Part shown: in pieces, positions 8,371-16,509 of the stretch
Position numbering within the stretch: the first letter of the stretch is position 1
Layout: every line of letters starts with the position of its first letter
NCBI RefSeq assembly: GCF_000183725.1
Contig: NC_014762.1
Coordinates: 930,001 to 994,000 of the forward strand
Source: Sulfuricurvum kujiense DSM 16994
GTDB lineage: Bacteria; Campylobacterota; Campylobacteria; Campylobacterales; Sulfurimonadaceae
Direction: 5' to 3'
DNA length: 64,000 bases
Translations under genes and position numbers: made by a program
Notes under the pieces: generated by a model
Database searches by the model: none
What the model was told of the DNA's origin: nothing
The model's input: the letters and a program-made list of their open reading frames with translations, nothing else

Positions 8371-9668
8371 TTTTTTCCTTTGCGTAGGATTAGTGTAGTG
8401 GATTTTTCGCTGATGAGATATTGCGCGGCAATTTTTTGAATCTCATCGGGTTTAAGCGCTTCGATCGCTTTTTCATAATTCATCAAGGGAGCGATATCAC
8501 CTCGGGCCAGATAGCTTCCGAACAATTCGGCAACCGATGTCGAACTCTCTAAAGAGTAGATGAAATCGGCTTTGGTATTTATTTTTACTTTATCAAGTTC
8601 GGCTTTCTCTACCGGTGTATTTTGGAGATTGTGAATAACGTTCCAAATCTCTTTTTCAACCTCTTCGGCTTTGACACCGTTGTTGCACACCGCTAAAAAC
8701 AAAAAGATGCCCGGATCGATATTCTCCATATTATAGGCATAGATTTGGTTGACTAAACGCTTTTCGTCGACCAATAGGCGGCTTAACCGCGAACTCTTGC
8801 CCGAGCTGAGCATTTCACTGAGTGCGGAGAGTTTCGGCTGATCGGCATGCTGAAAATTCGGTATCGGAAAACTGATGGCGAGCATTTCTACTTCGCTCTC
8901 TTTGTTGACGATAACGCGGCGCGCACCGTCTTGTTCCGGCTCGGTTGTTTTGACCGTCGGGATATCGAGGGTGTTTTTGATCGATCCGAAGTTTTTTTCC
9001 GCTTCGTCAAAAACACTCTGCGGTTTGATATCGCCCGTGACGATCAAAATAGCGTTTGAGGGTTGATAATAGGTCTCATGAAAGGTGCGGATATCGTTTA
9101 ATGTCCATGTCTGAATATCGTTCATAAACCCGATCGGTGTCCAGTGATACGGATGGTAGACATAGGCACTGTTAAAGAGACGGAAATAGAGATACCCCAT
9201 AGGGTTATTGTCGGTTCTCCATCGGCGCTCTTCGGCGACCACGTTGCGCTCGGGTTGGAACTCATCGTCTTTGAGATTGAGGTTTTGCATCAACTCCGCG
9301 AATAAAGAGAGAGATTTGGCGAGATTTTCACTGCTTGATTTGATGTAGTAGTGGGTGAAATCGAATCCCGTCGAGGCGTTGTTCATCCCCCCGATGCTTT
9401 TGACCTCTTCGTCAAACTCACCCGCTTTAAGGTTTTTAGTCGATTTGAAGTTCATGTGCTCGAGCATATGGGCGATACCGCTTTTTCCCATAACTTCGTT
9501 TCGGCTTCCCACTTTATAAAAAATATCGCTAGAGATAACCTGCGAACCGTTTTCCATAGGGATGGCAACAACCTGCAATCCATTGGAGAGGGTTTTGGTT
9601 TCGTAATGAGGCAGTGATGAGGCCATAAGGGTTCCTAAACTCAAAATAAGTGCGGCGAGGATTTTCAT
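8367..9668 (-). CDS. Secreted M16 family zinc peptidase (PqqL/YmxG-like)
   Basis: Zinc peptidase of 433 residues with an N-terminal signal peptide (a hydrophobic stretch ending near MASSLPH), so probably periplasmic. The inverted zinc motif is HMLEH (HxxEH), and the third ligand Glu lies in VVAEERR roughly 75 residues later, as the M16 family requires. A second, catalytically inactive M16 half follows. In this lineage only one such two-domain subunit is usually encoded here. It overlaps dapA and pyrD by four bases each and is co-transcribed with them. The substrate is unknown. Confidence 0.9.
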   Translation of the reverse strand: MKILAALILSLGTLMASSLPHYETKTLSNGLQVVAIPMENGSQVISSDIFYKVGSRNEVMGKSGIAHMLEHMNFKSTKNLKAGEFDEEVKSIGGMNNASTGFDFTHYYIKSSSENLAKSLSLFAELMQNLNLKDDEFQPERNVVAEERRWRTDNNPMGYLYFRLFNSAYVYHPYHWTPIGFMNDIQTWTLNDIRTFHETYYQPSNAILIVTGDIKPQSVFDEAEKNFGSIKNTLDIPTVKTTEPEQDGARRVIVNKESEVEMLAISFPIPNFQHADQPKLSALSEMLSSGKSSRLSRLLVDEKRLVNQIYAYNMENIDPGIFLFLAVCNNGVKAEEVEKEIWNVIHNLQNTPVEKAELDKVKINTKADFIYSLESSTSVAELFGSYLARGDIAPLMNYEKAIEALKPDEIQKIAAQYLISEKSTTLILRKGKK

Positions 9669-10723
9669 CGCCGATCTGCGCCGATCGCTTCAGTGATCGA
9701 GGTAAAGCCATCAGACGCCAAGAGATCGATAAGACCGCTGTTAATCTCTTCGACGACTTCGGGACCTTTGAAGATCAAGGAAGTATAGATTTGTACCAAA
9801 GACGCACCCGCACGGATACGGCGGTAAGCCTCTTCGGGGGTACTGATGCCGCCGACACTGATAAGGGTGGTTTTACCGTACAACTCGCGCGCGATCGCAT
9901 CGAAAATATAGAAGCTTCGCTCGCGCAGCACTTCACCGCTGAGTCCCCCCATATCTTCGGGTTCGGATACCAGAGAATAATCGATGGTCGTATTGGTCGC
10001 GATGATCCCGTCCGCTCCGCTTTCCACGGCATGAACGCAGAGGGCGACTGCCTGATCTTCGGTCATATCCGGCGCGATTTTCAGCAAAATAGGCTTAGTC
10101 GTCAGCGCTTTGGCTTCGGCGAAAAGCTGGCTGATAAACGCTTCATTTTGAAGATCGCGCAAGCCCGGCGTATTCGGCGATGAGATGTTGATGACCATAT
10201 AATCGGCGTATTCGTGAAGCGCTTTGATCAAGGTAGTGTAGTCTTTGATCGCTTTATCATCGGGGGTGATTTTGTTTTTTCCGATGTTTACGCCGATAGG
10301 GGTGCTGAACGGGTAGATGTTTTTAAGACGGTGTGAAATGCGGAACAACCCGTCGTTATTGAATCCCATCGCGTTTTGAAGGCTCTCTTCTTCGATATGG
10401 CGCCATAGGCGAGGGCGGGGATTGCCTTCCTGGGGTTTTGGGGTGAGGGTTCCGATTTCGCTGAACCCGAATCCCAAAGACATGATGCCGTGGAACATTG
10501 TCGCGTTTTTGTCAAATCCCGCAGCCAAACCGACCGGGTTTAAAAACGTACGTCCGAAAAGCTCTTGGGTAAGCGAGGGATGGGTAACAAAATGTTTTGC
10601 CATCCAGCCGTTAAAGAGTGGCGGGCAAAAGCTTGCGCTGCGGAGCACTGCCGCGGCAACCGTATGGGCATTTTCGGGTTGAAGTTTAAAAAGCCAGGGT
10701 TTTAAAGATTCGTAATCAAGCAT
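9665..10723 (-). CDS. pyrD: Dihydroorotate dehydrogenase (quinone), class 2
   Basis: Membrane-associated FMN enzyme that oxidises dihydroorotate to orotate and passes electrons to the quinone pool, the fourth step of pyrimidine synthesis. The N-terminal amphipathic region MLDYESLKPWLFKLQPENAH and the serine base in INISSPNTPGLR identify class 2. FMN-binding motifs include PVGLAAGFDKNA and SVGGI. With the ATG at 10723 the protein is 352 residues, the family length. The frame is open to 10768, but that start would lie upstream of the TATAAT box at 10758, and the chosen ATG has a GAGG site. It is the first gene of the pyrD-protease-dapA-SDR operon. Confidence 0.95.
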   Translation of the reverse strand: MLDYESLKPWLFKLQPENAHTVAAAVLRSASFCPPLFNGWMAKHFVTHPSLTQELFGRTFLNPVGLAAGFDKNATMFHGIMSLGFGFSEIGTLTPKPQEGNPRPRLWRHIEEESLQNAMGFNNDGLFRISHRLKNIYPFSTPIGVNIGKNKITPDDKAIKDYTTLIKALHEYADYMVINISSPNTPGLRDLQNEAFISQLFAEAKALTTKPILLKIAPDMTEDQAVALCVHAVESGADGIIATNTTIDYSLVSEPEDMGGLSGEVLRERSFYIFDAIARELYGKTTLISVGGISTPEEAYRRIRAGASLVQIYTSLIFKGPEVVEEINSGLIDLLASDGFTSITEAIGADRR

Positions 10724-10757
10724 AGTGACCCGCCTCGTCATGGTAAAAGTTGCCGCG

Positions 10758-10763
10758 ATTATA
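10758..10763 (-). promoter_or_regulatory. -10 box of the pyrD operon
   Basis: A perfect TATAAT on the minus strand ends 34 bases upstream of the pyrD ATG. No convincing -35 box is visible, which is common for epsilonproteobacterial sigma-70 promoters. Confidence 0.55.
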
Positions 10764-10786
10764 CTCAAAAAAGGTTGAATGGTTTG

Positions 10787-11887
10787 TTAATCAAGCGAGC
10801 CTTGTGCCGCAGGAGGGAGAGATTGAAGGTGTTGAGTAATTTGTGCCGCCGTCATTTCAGGGGTAAATCCCTGAAGAGATAATGATCGGTCATTTGTCCC
10901 CAATGTTCCATAAAGTGTCGGAGTAGTGGCTTTAAACAAAGCGATGGTAGGGACTCCGGAAGCACTGGCCAAATGCATCGGTCCCGTATCGCCGCACACA
11001 AAAGCATCCATCTGGGAGAGGATAGTGCCTAACAAACGTAAATTAGACTCTATAAGCGTATAAAAATCATCTTCCAGTTTTTCTTTTACGTCTGGAGAGA
11101 GGATATCGACAAATACGGCATTCGGATTGAGCTGTTTCATATGGCGATACCACTCTTTCCACCAACCGTTTTCGATTTTCTTTTCGAAACGGGCGTCACG
11201 GAAAATACCGATGATTTTTGCTTTGCTTCCCCATGCATATCCTTGGAGTGAGAGCCGTTTTTTCAGCTCTTCAAGCCCTTGAATTTTCTCTTCTTTACTC
11301 AGGGCGATATCCATTTTGTGAGGGAAATCGTTTGCATTGTTTCCGAAAGCCTCCATCAAATGCAGAGGTTTCAACGCTTCATGAACCGATTGGTGGGGTG
11401 CGGTGACGACATGTGTCAGGGGAGACCAATTTCCCGATGCGTCAAAGCCGAGTTTGTATATACCGCGTGCCAAAAAAGTTGCTCCGCGGTCACTGGCCGA
11501 ACCGCTGTTTAGGTTAAGAACGAGATCATATTCTGTAGTACGGAGCCGTTGGATATAGCGGTATAAATGAAACGGATTTTTCAGAAGACGACGGGGAAAG
11601 TCAAATATGTTTTCGACCGCTGTGCTTTTGAGAAGAGGCGAGGGGTATTTCGCTCCGATCAGAACATCGATTTTTGCACCGGGAAAACGGTGTTCCAGCG
11701 CACGAAGCAGCGGAGTCGTAAAAAGGATGTTTCCGATGCGGTAATTGATCCGAATGACCAAAATACGGCGGATCGATTCCGTCGGTATCGTCTCATGTTT
11801 GGCGTGAGAAGGAAAAATAAGAGCCAAAAGGGCATTTAAAATAATTTTGGCTTTTTGCCGGATGCGTGAGTGGAGCGGTAATCCCAT
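10787..11887 (-). CDS. Glycosyltransferase family 9 protein (heptosyltransferase-like)
   Basis: Probable lipopolysaccharide or lipooligosaccharide core sugar transferase of 366 residues acting at the inner face of the inner membrane. The GT9 signature is seen as RRILVIRINYRIGNILFTTPLLRAL at about 41-65 and, near the C-terminus, FVCGDTGPMHLASASGVP, which binds the nucleotide sugar. A hydrophobic N-terminal stretch (about 15-30) may anchor it. The start has AAAGGA upstream. It is the last gene of the murJ-cysS-msbA run, and proximity to the lipid A exporter supports a role in LPS core assembly. Donor (ADP-heptose or other) and acceptor cannot be told from sequence. Confidence 0.85.
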   Translation of the reverse strand: MGLPLHSRIRQKAKIILNALLALIFPSHAKHETIPTESIRRILVIRINYRIGNILFTTPLLRALEHRFPGAKIDVLIGAKYPSPLLKSTAVENIFDFPRRLLKNPFHLYRYIQRLRTTEYDLVLNLNSGSASDRGATFLARGIYKLGFDASGNWSPLTHVVTAPHQSVHEALKPLHLMEAFGNNANDFPHKMDIALSKEEKIQGLEELKKRLSLQGYAWGSKAKIIGIFRDARFEKKIENGWWKEWYRHMKQLNPNAVFVDILSPDVKEKLEDDFYTLIESNLRLLGTILSQMDAFVCGDTGPMHLASASGVPTIALFKATTPTLYGTLGTNDRSLSLQGFTPEMTAAQITQHLQSLPPAAQGSLD

Positions 11888-11897
11888 ACTTGTTCCT

Positions 11898-13610
11898 TTA
11901 ACTTTCTGTCAGTGTTTGGCTAAGACGCTGGTACTCTTCCGAAGAGCTCAAAAGATATTGATGCGACCCCTGCGCTACAATTTGCCCGGCTTTAAATACA
12001 AGGATTCTGTTCGCATCTTGAACAGTGCTGAGACGGTGTGCGATCAGGATAGTAATTTTGTCTTTTGTATATTCTTTAAGCGTATTTTGAATTTTGCGTT
12101 CCGTCTCATTGTCGAGAGCACTGGTCGCTTCGTCCAGAATAAGAAGAGACGCATGCTTATAGATAGCTCTGGCTATCGCAATCCGCTGTCTCTGTCCGCC
12201 GGAAAGATTGGCCCCGAACTCCTGCATCACCGTATAAATTCCATCCGGCAATGATTGGGCAAATTCGAGTGCATCCGCCATGTGCAGTGCTTCTTTGACA
12301 CGTGCTTCATCGACGGTATCGCCGTAGGCTACATTGGCTGCCAGAGTGTCTTGAAAGATATAGACCCGCTGGGAAACAAAAGCGATTTGAGAACGGAGCG
12401 AATTTTGTGTATACTCTTTCAGATCATGTCCGTTGATGGAAATAGTTCCCGATATCGGATCGTAAAAGCGCAGAAGCAGATTTACAAAAGAACTTTTTCC
12501 CCCTCCGCTTTGTCCTACGAGGGCGATGGTCTCTCCGGCTTGAATATCGATACTGATGTTCTCCAATGCCGTTTTATCTTCAAATTTGAGCGTTACCTGA
12601 TCAAATTGAATCCGTTTTACCGCCTCGCTTAATGTTGATTTTCCATCCGTTATTTGGTTCTGGATATCGAAAATATGAAAGACCCGTTCGCTTGCGGCCT
12701 GGGCATCCTGTACTCTTCCCAGAATGTTGCTGGCCCCTTTAAGCGGTTGAAACACAAGGCCGAAGGCCGTTAAAAAAGCGGTGAACTCTCCGACGGTCAT
12801 TGCACCTGAATAAACCTGCCTTCCCCCTATAAAGATGACCGCCGCCAGTCCGATTGCCGCGATAATCTCCATCATCGGGGAGATCAATTCGCTGGTATAG
12901 GAAGATTTCATATTGAGTTTGAAAAAATGGTCGTTTTCATGATGAAAACGCTCCAGTTCGTACTGCTCGGTCGCATTGGATTTGATGATTTCGGAATTGT
13001 TGAAAACTTCGGTTAGACGTGTAACGATATCGGCATTTTTTTCTTGTGATCGGTGGGCAAGGCGTTTTAGCCGTTTGGTGATTTGGAGCAACGGAACAAT
13101 GATTGTGGGCATGACGATCAATGCCCAGAATGCAAGGGTGGGATTGAGGTAGATGATATATCCGACGAGTGTTACAACCGTAAGACTTTCACGAATCAGT
13201 TCGGGCATCATCGAAGATACGAAGTACTGGATTCGATTGATGTCGTTTGTAATACGGGAAATAAGTTCGCCGCTACGGTTTAGATAGAGAAATTGCATAT
13301 CCATATTGACCATTTTGGACAGCAGCTCTTCTCGGATTCTTGAAACGATATGCAGACCGATGTAGGTATTGAAAACTGCTTGTATATAGCGCCCGACCGA
13401 TTTTATGATGTAAATCACAATCAAAAGCACCGGAATGATGTAGAGCATCCGGGCTTCTTTGTTGATAAACATATTGTCCATCAGCGGTTTCATGATATGT
13501 GCGGTAGCCGCCGTCGCACTGACGGTGAGAATGATCCCGATCAATACCATCAAAAATTGGAATTTATATTCGCGTATATAAGGCCAGAAGCGTTTATAGC
13601 TCTCTCTCAT
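11898..13610 (-). CDS. msbA: MsbA-like lipid/polysaccharide ABC exporter
   Basis: Half-size ABC exporter of 570 residues. About six membrane helices occupy 1-310, followed by one ATPase domain with Walker A GQSGGGKSS, signature LSGGQRQR, Walker B LLILDEATSALD and an H-loop at IAHRLST. The length and its position between a core glycosyltransferase and cysS/murJ fit MsbA, which flips lipid A-core across the inner membrane using ATP. Its ATG overlaps the cysS stop (ATGA). A general lipid or drug exporter of the same subfamily is the alternative. Confidence 0.85.
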   Translation of the reverse strand: MRESYKRFWPYIREYKFQFLMVLIGIILTVSATAATAHIMKPLMDNMFINKEARMLYIIPVLLIVIYIIKSVGRYIQAVFNTYIGLHIVSRIREELLSKMVNMDMQFLYLNRSGELISRITNDINRIQYFVSSMMPELIRESLTVVTLVGYIIYLNPTLAFWALIVMPTIIVPLLQITKRLKRLAHRSQEKNADIVTRLTEVFNNSEIIKSNATEQYELERFHHENDHFFKLNMKSSYTSELISPMMEIIAAIGLAAVIFIGGRQVYSGAMTVGEFTAFLTAFGLVFQPLKGASNILGRVQDAQAASERVFHIFDIQNQITDGKSTLSEAVKRIQFDQVTLKFEDKTALENISIDIQAGETIALVGQSGGGKSSFVNLLLRFYDPISGTISINGHDLKEYTQNSLRSQIAFVSQRVYIFQDTLAANVAYGDTVDEARVKEALHMADALEFAQSLPDGIYTVMQEFGANLSGGQRQRIAIARAIYKHASLLILDEATSALDNETERKIQNTLKEYTKDKITILIAHRLSTVQDANRILVFKAGQIVAQGSHQYLLSSSEEYQRLSQTLTES

Positions 13611-15004
13611 TCACGTATCTCCCATACCGTTCCCGCAGGGGTATCCATGATTGAGACTCCGAGTGCGGTTAGTTCATCCCGCAATGCATCGGAAGCGGCG
13701 AAATCTTTGGCTTTTTTGGCTTCGCTGCGTTTGGCGATCAGCTCGTTGATTTTGGTTTTAGTCTCTTCATCCAAGCCGAATTGAAAATACTCGTAAGGAT
13801 CTTGCCCTCCGAAGCCCAGCACGGTTTCAACGGTTGCCAAAGAAGAGAGGAGAATTTGGCGATATGCTTTGTCTTTGGGATTAGTATCGAGCGCTTCGTT
13901 CGCCTGCGCTATCAGCTCATCGATCAGCGCATAGGCGCGTGAGACGTTTAGATCGTCCCCCAGCGCTTCGAGGAGATTTTTTTTGAATTCGGTTTCGATT
14001 CCGTCGGTACTGAGTCCGAAGATGCGTTTTTTGAGACGATAGAGACGATCGAGCCGCCGTTTGGATGCGATCAGATCGTCTTCGTTAAAGTTAAAATCTC
14101 CCCGATAATGGGTACTGAGGAGATAAAAACGGAGCACTTCACCATCATAGGCTTTGAGAGCGTCTTTGAGAAAAAAACTGTTCCCGAGGCTTTTGGACAT
14201 TTTCTCACCCGCGATGGTGACAAAGCCGTTATGCATCCAGTATTTGGCCAGTTCATGATTGGTTGCGCAGCGGGTTTGTGCCGCTTCGTTTTCGTGGTGG
14301 GGGAAGAGCAGATCGGCTCCGCCGCCGTGAATGTCGATTGCATATTCTCCCTCGTTCGAGGTAACATAGCGCTCGATCATCGCCGAACACTCCAAATGCC
14401 ATCCGGGGCGTCCCCGTCCGAACGGAGAATCAAATGCTACCCCCTCATCGTGAACCGCTTTCCAAAGGGCGAAATCGGCCTCATTGCGTTTTTCGCCCAC
14501 TTTTTCGACACGGCTGACGTTCTCACTGCTTTGGCGGTTCGAGAGGCTGAGATAGTTTTTGTCGCTGGAGGTATCGAAATAGATATCGCCGTTGCTGATC
14601 GAGTACGCATGGCCTTTGTCCAGGAGTTTTTGGATCATATCGCACATAGCATCGATCGATTCGGTCGCTTTGGGTTCTAAGGTCGGCGCCCTGACACCGA
14701 TGGCCGCCATGTCGCGGTGATAGGCATCGGTATAACGCTCGGCGATCTCGGAGGTAGTGATCCCGAGTTCCTGCGCTTTGTTGATGATTTTATCGTCGAT
14801 ATCGGTGATGTTTCTCGCAAAGAGCACTTCGTAGTCTTCCGCTTCCAATACGCGGCGCAGAAGATCGAAAACCAAAGCGCTTTTGGCATGACCCAGATGA
14901 GCATCGTCATAGACGGTAGGGCCGCAGACGTAGAGGGAAACTTTCCCCTCTCTAAGCGGCTCGAATTTCAGTTTTGTTTTTTTGACGCTGTCGTAAATAG
15001 TCAT
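13607..15004 (-). CDS. cysS: Cysteinyl-tRNA synthetase
   Basis: Class I aminoacyl-tRNA synthetase of 465 residues that charges tRNA-Cys. The zinc-binding Cys and neighbouring motif are in LYVCGPTVYDDAHLGHA, which includes the HIGH-type sequence (here HLGH). The second class I signature is seen as KMSKSLGN (KMSKS). Zinc ligands continue in HLECSAM and HHENE. An AGGA site precedes the ATG at 15004. It lies 15 bases after murJ and overlaps msbA by four bases. Confidence 0.97.
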   Translation of the reverse strand: MTIYDSVKKTKLKFEPLREGKVSLYVCGPTVYDDAHLGHAKSALVFDLLRRVLEAEDYEVLFARNITDIDDKIINKAQELGITTSEIAERYTDAYHRDMAAIGVRAPTLEPKATESIDAMCDMIQKLLDKGHAYSISNGDIYFDTSSDKNYLSLSNRQSSENVSRVEKVGEKRNEADFALWKAVHDEGVAFDSPFGRGRPGWHLECSAMIERYVTSNEGEYAIDIHGGGADLLFPHHENEAAQTRCATNHELAKYWMHNGFVTIAGEKMSKSLGNSFFLKDALKAYDGEVLRFYLLSTHYRGDFNFNEDDLIASKRRLDRLYRLKKRIFGLSTDGIETEFKKNLLEALGDDLNVSRAYALIDELIAQANEALDTNPKDKAYRQILLSSLATVETVLGFGGQDPYEYFQFGLDEETKTKINELIAKRSEAKKAKDFAASDALRDELTALGVSIMDTPAGTVWEIRE

Positions 15005-15019
15005 TCTTGTTCCTAAAAG

Positions 15020-16423
15020 TTATCGTATTAAGTGTAGCAGAAATTGGTTTAGGAGATAAAAAGCCGATCCCAAACTGATCATGCCGAGCAGAAAATAGAG
15101 GCTGTATCTGGTTTTTAAAAGATCAATAAAGACCCCCCAGCCTACTTCACGTACCGTGAGTAACATCTGAACACCGCCGCCGATGCTTCCGGCCAACGCC
15201 AAACCGGCGGCTCCGAGAGGTTTCATCAAAAGGACGGAGAAAATGATATTGACGATAAGCGATATCGCGGCGATCTTGGCCGCTTTGATATGTTTATGCA
15301 TGGCATAGAGGTACAGTGAAAATAGTTTCGCCAACCCGAATGGGAGGAGCCCGATCATATACATCATCAGAACGTCCGCCGTATTGTGCGTATCTTGGAT
15401 ACTAAAGGCGCCCCGTTCAAATAAGAGCCAAATGATCGGTTCGGCAAGAAGCATTCCGCCCAATACCGAGATTCCCAAAAGGGCGTTTAGGAGCCAAAAC
15501 GATTTGTGCAGGTTCCGGTAGGCGAGGTCGTTGTTTTCGTTTTTGATCGCTTTGGCGATAGTCGGAAAAAGTGCCGTGGTGATTGCCAGTGCGATGATGG
15601 CAAAGGGAAGCTGGAAAATGCGGTTTGCGTAAAACAGATACGATACCGATCCTGCCGCTAAAAACGAGGCGAGGGAAGTATCGATAAACGAGGCTATCTG
15701 TGCCGTCGAATTGCCCAAAACGGATGGGAAGAAGAGGGAACTGAATTTTTTCTCTTCGGCTTTGACGTCTTTGGCTTTTCGGTATTTCCAGCCCCCGATG
15801 AGGAGTTTCATAAGCCCTTGCTGACGCATCGAGTAGAGATGTGTGATCACTTGCAGCAATCCCCCGACGAGAATCGAAAAGCTGAGGGCGTAAACGATCG
15901 TTTTCGGGTCGCTATGGGCAAAGAGTAGCAATGTGACGACCATCGCGACATTGAGCCATACGGTTGAAAAAGCGGTCGTAAAAAAGTGTTCTTTGTGCTG
16001 CAGCAGAGTCCCTAAAAAAGTGACGATAAAGATTAGATCCAAATACCAGAAATTGATAGCGGTCAGCGGCGCGGTTTTGGCAATGAGATCGGCATCCCAA
16101 TCCCATGCCAGCAATTTTGTCGAAAATCCCGGAAACAGGGTCACCAGCAAAGAAAAGGCGATGATAACGAGCATAAAACGGATAAAGATGGCGACGGCGA
16201 AAACACTTTTTTGCCGTGAAGCGATGTAAGAGGGCATAAAACTTTGGGTAAATGAACCTTCCGCGAAGATTCGCCGAAAAAGATTGGGAAATTTGAAGGC
16301 CATTAAAAAAATATCGCTCCATACGTTCGCACCCAATACAGACGTCATTAAAATGTCGCGTGCAAGTCCCGTCACACGGGAAATAAGGATACCGAACGAA
16401 TTGGAAAATACCGATTTAAACAT
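15020..16423 (-). CDS. murJ: Lipid II flippase MurJ
   Basis: Integral membrane protein of 467 residues, almost entirely hydrophobic helices, of the MurJ/MviN (MOP) superfamily that flips the peptidoglycan precursor lipid II to the periplasm. The N-terminal motif SRVTGLARDILMTSVLGA and the following FRRIFAEGSFTQSFMP are family hallmarks. It is the first gene of the murJ-cysS-msbA-GT9 run and is divergent from fapA. Cell-wall genes ddl and murF are in the facing operon. Confidence 0.95.
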   Translation of the reverse strand: MFKSVFSNSFGILISRVTGLARDILMTSVLGANVWSDIFLMAFKFPNLFRRIFAEGSFTQSFMPSYIASRQKSVFAVAIFIRFMLVIIAFSLLVTLFPGFSTKLLAWDWDADLIAKTAPLTAINFWYLDLIFIVTFLGTLLQHKEHFFTTAFSTVWLNVAMVVTLLLFAHSDPKTIVYALSFSILVGGLLQVITHLYSMRQQGLMKLLIGGWKYRKAKDVKAEEKKFSSLFFPSVLGNSTAQIASFIDTSLASFLAAGSVSYLFYANRIFQLPFAIIALAITTALFPTIAKAIKNENNDLAYRNLHKSFWLLNALLGISVLGGMLLAEPIIWLLFERGAFSIQDTHNTADVLMMYMIGLLPFGLAKLFSLYLYAMHKHIKAAKIAAISLIVNIIFSVLLMKPLGAAGLALAGSIGGGVQMLLTVREVGWGVFIDLLKTRYSLYFLLGMISLGSAFYLLNQFLLHLIR

Positions 16424-16445
16424 GGTTATTTAGGAAACCTTCTAA

Positions 16446-16472
16446 TAAAGTTTACGCAATTTTAACCGATAT
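16446..16472 (+). promoter_or_regulatory. Sigma-28 (FliA)-type promoter before fapA
   Basis: TAAAGTTT (16446-16453), eleven bases, then ACCGATAT (16465-16472). The FliA consensus is TAAAGTTT-N11-GCCGATAA, so the -35 half matches fully and the -10 half in six of eight positions. A start site near 16480 would give a leader of about 30 bases before the fapA ATG. Confidence 0.65.
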
Positions 16473-16509
16473 GTGATTAAAATAAGGGCAATCATGTAAA
16501 GGATCACGA

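Noticed and set aside
10724-10768. N-terminal extension of PyrD from 10768
   Set aside because: The -10 box at 10758-10763 would lie inside the coding region, and the family N-terminus matches the ATG at 10723.
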